Assembly (NCBI GenBank): GCA_934045075.1
Contig: OW203750.1
Location: forward strand, 8,113,218 to 8,177,217
Direction: 5' to 3'
DNA from: Yponomeuta sedellus
Taxonomy: Eukaryota > Arthropoda > Insecta > Lepidoptera > Yponomeutidae
Length of the DNA stretch: 64,000 nucleotides
Shown here: positions 28,890 through 38,800 of the stretch, one piece after another
Numbering within the stretch: the first letter of the stretch is position 1
How the letters are laid out: the number at the start of each line of letters is the position of its first letter
The notes under the pieces: generated by a model
Databases searched by the model: none
Told to the model about the DNA's origin: nothing
The model's input: only the letters and a program-made list of their open reading frames with translations
Translations under genes and position numbers: made by a program

Positions 28890-29963
28890 AAAACACTTCT
28901 TTTAAAATTAAAGCACTATGGTATAAACGGGAATAGCCTAAAACTTATGACATCATATTTAGAAGGAAGAATTCAAAGAGCTGATATAAATAGAACTAAA
29001 TCTTCAGGGTCAGAGGTCAGGATAGGAGTACCACAGGGATCGATTTTGGGGCCGTTCCTCTTCCTCGTATATGTAAATGATTTGCCGTTCATGGTTCAAA
29101 ATATGTCAGAGATAGTACTATTTGCAGATGACACGTCACTTATTTTCAAAATTAAGAGACAAGAAGATGACCTTGACAATACTAATGCTGCTCTTTCTCA
29201 GGTACTAAACTGGTTTACTTCTAATAACTTATTGTTAAATTCAAAAAAGACAAAATGTATAAAGTTCACTCTACCAAATGTCAAAGTAGTTGACAGCAAA
29301 GTTATATTGGGAAGGGACAAACTAGACCTTGTCGAAGATACTGTATTTTTAGGTATCACAATTGATGCAAAGCTTCAATGGGGTCCTCATATAGAAAAAT
29401 TGGCAAATAGGCTTAGCTCTGCAGCATATGCTGTTAAAAGAATTAGGGAACTAACTGACGTCGCAACTGCCAGGCTCGTTTATTTTAGTTACTTCCATAG
29501 TATCATGTCCTACGGCATACTACTGTGGGGACGGGCAGCGGACATTGAGACCATCTTCGTCTTGCAGAAAAGAGCGATCAGATTCATCTATAAGCTAGGC
29601 AGTAGAGACTCGTTAAGAGAATTCTTTAAAGAAACAAACATCCTGACAGTTGCCAGTCAGTATATCTATGAAAATATTATGTATGTCAGGAAAAATATTA
29701 GCAACTTTAAAACTGCAGGTAGCCAACATAATGTAAATACTAGAAATAAATATAAACTTTTGATCCCAAGATTTAGGCTGGCAAAAGTTAATACATCCTT
29801 CATGGGGCATTGTATACGCTTCTACAATAAAATCCCTGAAGATATATTAAGTTTGACTGAAGCGCGGTTCAAAAAATGTGTAAAGTACACTTTGTGCCAA
29901 AAGAGCTACTATAATATTAAGGATTATTTAGATGACAATGATGTCTGGAATTCAAGCATGTAA
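28890..29963 (+). CDS. Non-LTR retrotransposon reverse transcriptase, 5'-truncated
   Basis: Open frame of about 350 codons without an authentic start; it begins inside the RT palm (KHYGINGNSLKL). RT motifs: GVPQGSILGPFLFLVYVNDL (motif 4) and FADDTSLIF (motif 5, catalytic DD), then NNLLLNSKKTKCI, FLGITIDAKLQWGPH and the connection/C-terminal region with RLVYFSYFHSIMSYGILLWG. This pattern fits Jockey/CR1-like LINEs. Endonuclease, ORF1 and the first half of the RT are absent, so it cannot move by itself. The unbroken frame suggests recent insertion. Confidence 0.88.
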   Translation, partial: KTLLLKLKHYGINGNSLKLMTSYLEGRIQRADINRTKSSGSEVRIGVPQGSILGPFLFLVYVNDLPFMVQNMSEIVLFADDTSLIFKIKRQEDDLDNTNAALSQVLNWFTSNNLLLNSKKTKCIKFTLPNVKVVDSKVILGRDKLDLVEDTVFLGITIDAKLQWGPHIEKLANRLSSAAYAVKRIRELTDVATARLVYFSYFHSIMSYGILLWGRAADIETIFVLQKRAIRFIYKLGSRDSLREFFKETNILTVASQYIYENIMYVRKNISNFKTAGSQHNVNTRNKYKLLIPRFRLAKVNTSFMGHCIRFYNKIPEDILSLTEARFKKCVKYTLCQKSYYNIKDYLDDNDVWNSSM

Positions 29964-30170
29964 AATTCACGAGTTTTGTAGTATCTGTGTAAATTCTGTT
30001 AATTAAGGAATTTGAAAAGACTAAGTTTGGAGTTTTTTTGTCCATTTTTTCTCCAAAATGATCCAGATTTTGAAATGGACACCTAGTTTAACTTGTAACG
30101 TTCATTAAGCCGCAGTATCTGCGCTACTTTGAATAAAACCTTTTCATTTCATTTTCATTTCATTTCATCA
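28890..30170 (+). mobile_element. LINE copy with (TTTCA)n-type 3' tail
   Basis: Body plus 3' UTR (CCATTTTTTCTCCAAAATGA, CATTAAGCCGCAGTATCTGC, GAATAAAACCTTTTCATTTC) ending in CATTT/TTTCA repeats at about 30143-30168. Other fragments: 10818-11175, 24945-25145, 54885-55355, 59400-59760. Confidence 0.85.
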
Positions 30171-30220
30171 TACGAGTAGGTACATGTAAAAAATATGTAA
30201 AGGATGGATGAATGTGAGTA

Positions 30221-30938
30221 CAGTCTGTTAGCTTTCAGAATATACCTCGACTAGAATCGGATATATTCGTGTAAGAGAAATATCGGAACTACCTAATATG
30301 ACACAACTTTGCATAACTTTTCAAAATAGTGAAAAAAAAAGTTTTATAAAGAGCAGGAAGTCAGGGCCGGATCTACCTAAGGGCTGCTTGGGCTGCAGCC
30401 CAGGGCCCCAAGGTTACAAGGGGCCCCCAGATCCCGCTAAAAACAGTAGGCGATAATTTGAATTTAAAAAATGGTGGTCTGTAAAGTCGGTTTACGGCCG
30501 ATATTTTTACGTGATAACGTCATTAACATAACATTGATGAAAAATTGCATACTTTTATGAATTAAGGGAGGATGTTTTCATGCCGATTTCGTTTTTTTTT
30601 AATACTATTTCGATTTCTCTCTCACCCAAAAGTTGCCTGGAAGAGATTGCTACCACAACAATAAGGTATTACTTTTGTATTACTAATACTCGAGTAGATT
30701 TAATGAATATTTATGTTTTTTGTGCAATAAAGAATTTATAATAATAATATATCATTATAGAAACAGTTTTTTGATATGGCTATTAGTTGAATACTTAGAT
30801 AGGCCCCCAAGTAGTTTCAGCCCAGGGCCCCACAAATTCAAGATCCGCCTCTGCAGGAAGTAGTTACACTCGTGTGCTTTTGGCGAAAACCGAAGCCTAC
30901 TCTAGAGCCCGAGGTATATTCTAAAAGCTAACAGACTG
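30221..30938. mobile_element. TA-type (Tc1/mariner-like) MITE hosting a hAT MITE
   Basis: TIRs CAGTCTGTTAGCTTTCAGAA and TTCTAAAAGCTAACAGACTG, flanked by TA on both sides. A second hAT-type element (30362-30853) is nested within. Related fragments at 18586-18712 and about 50398-50500. Confidence 0.82.
30362..30853. mobile_element. hAT-type MITE, perfect 8-bp TSD
   Basis: Ends CAGGGCCGGATCTACC and AGATCCGCCTCTG; TSD CAGGAAGT at 30354-30361 and 30854-30861. Same family as 11484-11839 but with a longer AT-rich centre. The empty site exists at 18.6 kb. Confidence 0.92.
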
Positions 30939-31074
30939 TACACTGCACACCATCAATATTCTTATTGTTTAGTTTCACAGTTATACATTTCATCGGACCT
31001 AGAATACACGCTCATCGACAAATTCAATTATTTTGCAATAGCCTTTCAATAGAAGTTAAACAAATATTGCGAAT

Positions 31075-31290
31075 GTGAGTTGGAGGACTGGTAAGGGACG
31101 TCCCAGGCGGATATACATGTACCAAATAGGGGATGTATTAGCAAATGGGAAGATAAATAGTACCCGGAACCGGCGTGCGCGCATGAAACGACTTATGAAC
31201 GTTGATGAAGCCGAGGTGATCTGTCAGGATCGTGGCAAATGGCAGTCCCTGGTCTCTCCTACCCCTCTGAGATACAAGCGTGAGGTTATG
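31075..31290 (+). pseudogene. LINE C-terminal fragment
   Basis: Frame reads GRPRRIYMYQIGDVL, STRNRRARMKRLMNVDEA and DRGKWQSLVS, the pattern common at the C terminus of lepidopteran endonuclease-reverse transcriptase proteins (GRPRRTYxDQIGxVL...DRxKWRxxVS). Only the last 70 or so residues remain. Confidence 0.65.
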
Positions 31291-31320
31291 TATGTATGTA
31301 CATAAAACAAATCACGTTTA

Positions 31321-31689
31321 AGGTCTGCGCAGACGAGGGACTATCCCCCGGGTACTTTTTTGTCCGTCGATATGGATCTCTTATAAATTGCATCGAATAA
31401 CGCACACGAAGGACTAAAAGTACCCCGTACAAAAAGTCCCTCAAAGTGGACAAAAGTTCGGTGTTCTCTTTTAAAACGCCCTTTCTTTTTCAACTTCATG
31501 TAAATTACAACACAATGTAATCTCAGAATATTTCCTTCCATAGCGTACGCTTCACTCAATTTCCGGGGAACAAAGTGACCGCACACACACCGTAGGCGTG
31601 GAGTCCGCGACAAGTACTCGGAGGACATTTTTTACGATTCAGAGACTTTTGTCCCTCGGGGACCAAAGCCCCTCGTCTGCGCAGGCCTT
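31321..31689. mobile_element. MITE with GGCCTGCGCAGACGAGGG ends
   Basis: Ends GGTCTGCGCAGACGAGGGAC and CCCCTCGTCTGCGCAGGCC. A second copy, inverted, at 48908-49241 shares the interior (AATTACAACACAATGTAATC, GGAGGACATTTTTTAC). No ORF. TSD not clear; superfamily unassigned. Confidence 0.78.
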
Positions 31690-31732
31690 TCAAGATGGTA
31701 GCTCGACGGTAGCCGGTCAATGATGTTATAAG

Positions 31733-31902
31733 CCGCGTTTTCACGTTCTTAGTGCGCTCGGTCCGAGTGCGCTATCCGAGTAAACTAATGCTTCTGATTG
31801 GCTATTTGGTGATGTCACGAAAAACCGTCCAATCAGGAGCATTAATTTACTCGAATGGCGTACTCGGTCCGAGCGTACTAAGGCCGTGAAAGCCTGGCCT
31901 TA
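31733..31902. mobile_element. Palindromic MITE of about 170 bp (CGGTCCGAGTGCG family)
   Basis: Arms of about 75 bp (TTTTCACGTTCTTAGTGCGC, TCGGTCCGAGTGCGCTATCC, TAATGCTTCTGATTGG and complements). Flanks TAA / TTA suggest a PIF/Harbinger TWA duplication. Second full copy at 55028-55202; an end fragment sits beside a Harbinger-like transposase remnant at 42384. Confidence 0.78.
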
Positions 31903-32204
31903 ACCACTGAGCCGGCCCTCGATTTTCCTAACTACAATGCATTTACAGAAGACAGGCAGATTCACAATGAACCGACTATTTATAGAGTACACGCACGGCC
32001 AATCACTGTCGTGCAATGTTAAACTGAATTCAACCTTAACACCTTGTCTTTACGAGGCGATTTAGCCTGACTAGGTGCCAGTCATGTGAGGATACATCAA
32101 CGTTCTCTTGTTACCGACAAGCAGGTAGTATTACTGTTGGTATTGAGCGGCGTCCGAGCTCCATACAATTGTAGATCTAATAGACACATACTCATAACAT
32201 AGCA

Positions 32205-32400
32205 TTTACATACAAGAACATACATTGCTTCTGGCCCCACACTAGGATACCCTGTGTCGTGGGAACCAGAAACAACGACATCACAAACATCAGAACATCC
32301 AAGACCTGAGCTTTTTTTTGTTTCCAGCCGGGATTCGAACCCGGGACCTCTTGCATGGTAGGCAGACGCGCTACCGCTACGCCACAGAGGTCGTCAAATC
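32205..32400 (-). repeat. tRNA-like SINE (family B)
   Basis: Well preserved reverse copy: CATACATTGCTTCTGGCCCC ... CCGGGATTCGAACCCGGGAC ... GCTACGCCACAGAGGTCGTC. Confidence 0.88.
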
Positions 32401-32489
32401 ATTTATTGAATTGCCACGACACACAAAGATACACAGTGTAAAGATTAGTCGAAATATTCCTAAAGGTCCCCACACAATCACAGTAATAT

Positions 32490-32830
32490 TTTAAAAAACT
32501 TATTTAGAGGCTAAAAATTCCACCCATGCCGGGATTCGAACCCACGACCTCTGGCTATCCGTACCAGCGCTCTATCCAACTGAGCTAATGGGCGACTCAC
32601 CGGCATCAGTGAAATTTCGAACCTCTTTACACTATTCTCTGTATTACTCTGTACTATTCTGTGATTTCGAAATTTCACTGATGCCGGTGAGTCGCCCAAT
32701 AGCTCAGTTGGATAGAGCGCTGGCACGGATAGTCAGAGGTCGCGGGTTCGAATCCCGGCATGGGTGGAATTTTTAGCCTCTAAATAGGTTTTTTAAAATT
32801 GTCCTTAGCACGGGTTAGTGCATTAAAAAT
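32490..32830. repeat. tRNA-like SINE (family A), head-to-head palindrome
   Basis: Minus copy (CCGGGATTCGAACCCACGAC ... ACTGAGCTAATGGGCGACTC) is followed by a plus copy (GAGTCGCCCAATAGCTCAGT ... CGCGGGTTCGAATCCCGGCA), making a large inverted repeat centred near 32655. The anticodon-like loop reads ACGGATA within CTGGC/GCCAG. Confidence 0.85.
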
Positions 32831-32894
32831 AAAAATAGTATAATCACAGTCATAGTTTTCATTCCGAAATTTCCAACGCTTTTTTTTTCAATTT

Positions 32895-33485
32895 GGATTC
32901 ATTATCAACCCTTGTATGCGCCCACTGCTGGGGCACGGGTCTCTTTCTGCGTCGCAGGAAGGTTAGACCATAGATACTCCACCACGGAGGCCAAGTCCGG
33001 GTTGGTGGAGGATTGTAAGACAGTTCCGGGCTTTTCTATCAGAAGTTATCAAGCTGCTCATGAGGCCTCTGACATGGTTTAACGACCGCCCTTACATGAC
33101 AGCCAGAACCAACGGCCGTGCCTTGCCAAGCACGAAAGTGCATAGACCTAGTAGAACCAAGTGATTCGAATCAATCACTTGAGTTGAGTTAAGCAATAAC
33201 AGGCCCATCCTGAACGATGGGTGACCGTCCCGTGACTACCACTAGTGACATTTTTTCCGAGCTCTTCCGTGCTTCAGCCGTTGGTGCCGGCTGTCAAGCA
33301 AGTAATGGTAGTCATTAAGCCATGTCAGAGGCCTTATGGGCGGCTCGATAACTGACAGTGAGGCCCGCCAATGTCTTACAATCCAACCCGGACTTGCCCC
33401 CCGTGGTGGAGTATGGCCTAACCTTCCTGCGGCGCAGGAAGAGACCCGTGCCGCAGCAGTGGGGACATACAAAGGGTTGATATCG
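32895..33485. repeat. 5S-like SINE, inverted pair
   Basis: Reverse body at 32895-33130 and forward copy at about 33135-33485 (AGTTAAGCAATAACAGGCCC, GATGGGTGACCGTCCCGTGA, then body to GACCCGTGCCGCAGCAGTGG). Confidence 0.8.
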
Positions 33486-33910
33486 TGGGAAATGCTCCTT
33501 AAGTAAAGGCTAATGTGCTGTTGTCAGCAGAATAATCAAAACAAATTGTTTACTGCGAAAGTAGTGGTTACAGAGTACATTTACATTCTTCGTGAAAAAT
33601 CAACAGTTAAAAAGTAAACATTATTAACAATGTCTTCGATGCAAAGTCGCAGGTTCCTTGACCTCATTATTAACACACAATCGTTCGGCAGCGGAACAAC
33701 TTAAAAATTCAGAGTTAATTTAATTGCCTTTCACTTTAAAAATCCTTGATAACCTAAAGCACCTTCTACCTATCTTCCTATTTTTACCTGTATGCGGGGA
33801 GTTTTGAGTTTTGACTGTGACATATAAATATGTCATATAAACTGTGTCATGTAAATATGCTTGTGTGGCAAGCACATGTCCTACAAACTCCCAACATTCC
33901 TGCATCGCGC
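33486..33910. other. Gene-free stretch
   Basis: No gene recognised. ACATTCCTGCATCGCGCA at its right end also occurs at 62620. Confidence 0.35.
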
Positions 33911-34047
33911 AGTGTTTCACTTGACGTACCATAAATATAACGTCCGACTAACGACAGTCGGACCGGCCGTCCCCAGGCATACGGTCTGCCTGGCGGGAAA
34001 ATAATTTCCCTTTATAGGAAGAGCACGATCACCCGCTCTTCCCAATA
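33911..34047 (+). repeat. Triple stem-loop cassette, copy 1
   Basis: AGTGTTTCAC leads into three successive hairpins: GTCCGAC/GTCGGAC, CCAGGCA/TGCCTGG and GGAAGAGC/GCTCTTCC. A second copy (63412-63541) conserves stems and linkers almost exactly. The last hairpin alone recurs at about 16425-16455 and 20105-20135. Unknown element; could be a structured RNA or transposon terminus. Confidence 0.75.
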
Positions 34048-34163
34048 TATATGGGGTACCGTCATCAGATTGTAGTCGCCAAACAATATAAAAACAATTT
34101 CATAATAAATCACATACTTATAATCATCGGGATATATTATCAAGTATCTATCAAATAAACCCG

Positions 34164-34275
34164 ACTCCCCAAGGTTTTCTGGAAGAAATCTCTTACAGAC
34201 ATAAGTTCGCCTTTGTACACGTATTTTCTTTCATTGTATTTCTTTTTTGTGTTTTTCGTGTACAATAAAGTTTAG
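34164..34275 (+). repeat. LINE 3' end
   Basis: CTGGAAGAAATCTCTTACAG ... GTACAATAAAGTTTAGAG; same 3' UTR as the reverse copy at 22565. Confidence 0.6.
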
Positions 34276-34474
34276 AGTACCTAAGTATAAATAGGTTTGT
34301 ACTTACGGTTTGTCCTGATAACTGCATAAACAATAAATTTGGGAAAAAGGTTATTAACAAAATTAAATACTACGTAAAAAATCATAAAGATCCAGAAAAA
34401 GAATGTTTTTGTATGTACCTGTGAATTTAACTAAGTACTATCTTTCATTAGGTACATGTTTACTGGTTACTCAT

Positions 34475-34700
34475 TTTAAAAACCTATTTAGAGGCTAAAA
34501 ATTTCACCCAGGCCGGGATTCGAACCCGCGACCTCTGGCTATCCGTGCCAGCGCTCATCCAACTGAGCTAATGGGCGACTCACCAGCATAAGTGAAATTT
34601 CGAACCTCTTTACAATATATACTCTCTGTATTTACGCACAGGCAGCGATTTGGCCTCGTTTTTAAAATTGTCCTTAGCACGGGTTAGTGCATTAAAAAGA
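34475..34700 (-). repeat. tRNA-like SINE (family A), internally deleted
   Basis: Reverse copy with GGGATTCGAACCCGCGACC and ACTGAGCTAATGGGCGACTC; the end jumps to GTCCTTAGCACGGGTTAGTG, so it is rearranged. Confidence 0.75.
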
Positions 34701-35060
34701 ATATAAAAACTTATTTTTTAATTTCTACACTTTTTGGACAATGTATAATGTATGTATGCTCGATTCTATGTTCCAGCTTAACTATTTAACTAATGGTCAG
34801 ATTTTGATGAGATGTCAATCGAGTCATTGTACATACCATTAGGCAACATGAATTCAACGTTAATCTAAGTAGGTAGTATATAAAAAATAAAATTAAAAGA
34901 TGAAATTAAAATACTGCAATAAAAATAACCAATAAAAATTTTCAATTCCGCAAAAAAACAGAAAAACTTTATAATTTGATATGTAACTCGATATTTTTTT
35001 AAATTAAATATGAATAAAAGTACTGTTGGACTATGTAGCTAATAAATAATAATAATAATT
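34701..35060. other. Gene-free AT-rich stretch
   Basis: Nothing recognised. Confidence 0.4.
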
Positions 35061-35061
35061 T

Positions 35062-35149
35062 TCTATCTGTAGGAATTTTATCGAAAAAGACTCTTTTTCG
35101 CTTTAATATTCGAAAAAGAGTCTTTTTCGATAAAATTCCTACAGATAGA
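35062..35149. repeat. Perfect hairpin, 39-bp arms
   Basis: 35062-35100 and 35111-35149 are exact complements (TCTATCTGTAGGAATTTTAT...), loop CTTTAATATT. The inner part CGAAAAAGACTCTTTTTCG is itself nearly palindromic. Confidence 0.93.
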
Positions 35150-35153
35150 TTTA

Positions 35154-35232
35154 AAAATAAAAATGTTTGCTTTTACCTCGACAAAAGCTTATTAAAGCTT
35201 TTGTCGAGGTGTAAGCAAATATTTTTATTTTA
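35154..35232. repeat. Adjacent hairpin, about 37-bp arms
   Basis: AAAATAAAAATGTTTGC ... CTCGACAAAAGCTT, loop ATTA, then the complement with about three mismatches. It follows the first hairpin by only 4 bp. Confidence 0.88.
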
Positions 35233-35235
35233 CAA

Positions 35236-35345
35236 CTAGCTGACCCAGCGAACTTTGTACCGCCTAACAGTCGATTCTTTATTTTTTTTTCACTCCGTAA
35301 GAACCATCCTCGTATTTCAAGGAATATTCTAAAAAAAGAATTAGG
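35236..35345 (+). repeat. RTE-like repeat, left part (split by BEL-2)
   Basis: CTAGCTGACCCAGCGAACTT ... TTCTAAAAAAAGAATTAGG, cut by the BEL-2 insertion. The rest (TATGTAGCGAAATCGG ... CAACACATTCAGCGATTCGT) is at 41478-41572. Confidence 0.82.
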
Positions 35346-35636
35346 TGTTTGGGAAACTAGCGCCATCTATCGACGTTCTGAAAGATCAGCGATCAACGAT
35401 CAAGAACAGCTCCCTCGACGGACAACAGCGGAACTAATTTTTTGACACATTCGAAAAATCCTAACCGATATAGACGTTGCTCAAAATCTGTATTGTTACG
35501 AATAAATTAGATTTCTGTTCTCTAAAGTAATTAGAATATTCATTTTTCATCGTGTACGCATTATTTACACCAAAACCCTGAGAACATATAAAATCCAACC
35601 AAAGAAAAGGACTAGACGAGACCTGCCTGGCGAACA
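35346..35636 (+). repeat. BEL-2 5' LTR
   Basis: 291 bp, TGTTTGGGAAACTAGCGCC start, CTGCCTGGCGAACA end. TSD TTAGG lies immediately left. Confidence 0.93.
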
Positions 35637-35842
35637 TTGTTCCATCGAGCCGCATCTTCGCTTCAAGATCATCAGCGCAACGACCACGGTCAGGCCTATA
35701 TCCTTTTCTTTTCCCTTCCTACTCGATTTGTGCTAAAACCGTGCTGAAATATTACATTCCAGCACCATCCACGTCGGTGCAAAGTTCTACCCGCTATCTA
35801 CCGTCGGAACGAGATTTTTGTTTGTGAGTAGACCTTTGTTTC

Positions 35843-38800
35843 TTGTATTCCCCCAAAATGAGTACTAATAATGATGATGTGCAACTTAGGGTTCCGTCCC
35901 CAAATAAAAATGCTCGTCTTAGTGACTTAAAAAGACAAAGAGGTAGCTTGAAAGCTAGGCTGACTCTCTTCGTAAAGTTCGTGGCGCGATATGTAGATCA
36001 ACCCTTAAATAAAGCTCAAAAGGCTGAACTTCATGTGCGAATGCAATCGGCTAACGTCTTTTTTGAGAAGTTTAATGATGTTCAGGATGAGATTGAATCA
36101 ATCGTTAGTGATGACGATGGTAGTCAGTTGGAGTACAGGGAGTCTTTTGAGGAACAGTTTTACAGTTGCATGGCCACTGCACAATGTCTAATTGATGGCG
36201 AAGACGAAAGTCCTAAATTAAATTCCTCAACAAATCCAGTTAGGGCCAATGTAAAACTACCCGACATAAAACTGCCTGCCTTTGATGGTTCCTACGATGC
36301 TTGGTTAGAGTTCAGGAATTCATACGAGTCCATGATACACAGTCGCACAGACCTTGATCCGATCCATAAATTTCATTATTTAAAATCATCATTATCAGGA
36401 AGTGCCCTTCAGGTCATTAGTGCTCTGGAGTTCACCGCTTCTAATTACCAGCACGCATGGGAACTTCTAACGGCTAGGTTCCATAATCATCGCCTCCTAG
36501 TACATAATCACGTCAAGTCGTTGTTTGCCATACAATCAGCAAACAAAGAGTCGCCCATTCAAATTAGAAAAATAATTGATTCCGTTTGCCGGAACCTACG
36601 CGCACTAAAAACACTAAACGAACCGACTGATACGTGGGATACATTAATTATTTATTTGTTGGTCTCGAAACTCGATTCCTCAACTGAACGCGAATGGGAG
36701 AACTTCAAAGGTTCTTTAGCGTCCAACGTTGGTGCTAAATTAGACGAGTTACTCACTTTCCTAAGAAACCGTGCCGACATGTTAGAAATGATAAACTTAA
36801 ATAGTAATTCGAAAAATAAACAGAACGAATCATCTAGTACTAATAAAAAACCTGTTACGCACTCACATACCCACAGCTACGCAACTACAACAAAACCTAA
36901 AGCGAATAAAAACGCGCGTACCTTCAGCTGTGCTATGTGCAAAGGCAATCACGCGTTGTATACGTGTATCTCATTTCTAAACCTACAAATAAAAGATAGG
37001 TTAAAGTTCGTAGAGGAAAAATGCCTCTGTCCTAACTGTCTACGAACCGGACACACTATTAACGATTGTTTCTTTGGGCCTTGTTTAAAATGTCAGCATA
37101 AACATAACAGTTTACTACACATTGACTTAAACGGAAACAGTAGCGAGGCTTCAACTTCGACTTCACAAACACAGGCGACAACGGCACCGTCAACACACTC
37201 TGCCACTGCGCTTCATTCTTTATCGGAAAGTCGAAATTCACAGTGCAACCGTCTCGGTACCGATGCGCCGCTAATGTTTCCTCAACAGGTTTTATTATCA
37301 ACTGCCCTCATAGAAGTGGCTGATAATAATAACAAATTTCATACAATTCGCGCTCTCCTAGATAACGGAAGCCAACAATGTTTTGTTTCACAAAAACTCG
37401 CTAAACGATTAAATTTGAAATTAATACAGTCCACAGCTCAAGTCTCGGGTGTGGGACAATCGGTCACACATTCAACTCAATCATGCGACATACTTATTCG
37501 ATCAAAACTAAACGATTTTAACACGCGCGTCAAATGTTTGATCTTGCCGTGTATCACGTCTAGTCTGCCTTCCACAGACATAGACGCTGATACTATACGT
37601 ATACCTGACAATGTTCAGTTGGCAGATCCGACATTTTTCGTTCCCGGAGAAATCGACCTCCTAATAGGTGCTGACAAATTTTGGGAACTATTAAACGAAG
37701 GGAATATACGATTATCAAACGGCCCATATTTGCAAAACACCAAGTTAGGATGGTTGATATCTGGGCCACTTTACACTAAAGGCTTGCGCATTAATCAGGT
37801 CCAGTGTAATTTCACACGAAATTTAAACGATCAATTGGAACGGTTTTGGGAATTAGAGGAAATTCCTCAAAGAACCGTTCTGACAGAAGATGAGCTTCAG
37901 TGCGAAGACATTTTCTTAAAAACGACTAAACGCGAAGATAACGGACGGTTCTCGGTCCGTATGCCTCTTAAAGAATCAGCTGATGCGCTCGGCGATTCGT
38001 ATAAGATGGCTGAAACTCGTTTCTTATCATTAGAAAAGAAACTGAATCGGTTGCCTCAGTTCAAACAAATGTATACCGAGTTCATAAACGAATATATTGA
38101 ACTAGGCCACATGAGTCGACTAACCAATACAGGTGCGATTTCTTACTTCTTGCCTCACCACGGAGTGTTCCGCGAGGGTAGTAGTACCACTAAACTACGT
38201 GTAGTTTTTGATGCTAGCGCGGTCACTACCTCTGACAAATCACTAAACGACATTCAGTTGCCGGGGCCAAAATTACAAAACGACATATTTTCTATATTGT
38301 TGCGATTTCGCCAGTACAAGTACGTGGCTTGTGCTGACGTAGAAAAAATGTTTCGTCAAATTTTGATACAATCAGATCAAAGAAATCTGCAGCAGATTAT
38401 TTGGCGTGAAAGTCCCTCAGAAACAATAAAAATCTATCAACTTAATACCGTCACTTACGGAACAGCATCAGCACCCTTTTTGAGCATGCGTTGTTTACAG
38501 CAACTCGCGCGGGAATGCGACGATGACGTAATCGCCCAGGTGATAAGCGAGGACTTTTACGTAGACGATTTGATAACGGGGCATGATGACCAACGGGAAC
38601 TTTTGAGAATTTGTGAAAAAACTTCGCAAGTTCTCAGATCTGGTTGCTTCCCATTGCGTAAATGGACACTAAATTGGAATGTGTCAACTGAAATTTCAAA
38701 AGAGTTGTCAGTAGGTGAACATACGCAAAGCAAAACGCTTGGGCTTGGTTGGCTTAACGACAGCGATAAATTACATTTCACTTCAAAGGTAGAATTAAAT

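Noticed and set aside
32690..32770. Possible tRNA gene (A and B boxes, anticodon-like GGA loop)
   Set aside because: The acceptor stem is mismatched, and the same head with the same long tail recurs throughout the window, so it is a SINE head.
35341..35345. TTAGG next to an LTR as a telomere-targeted retrotransposon (SART/TRAS-like)
   Set aside because: The element is an LTR/BEL type. TTAGG is a 5-bp target duplication from an RTE-like repeat, not a telomeric array.
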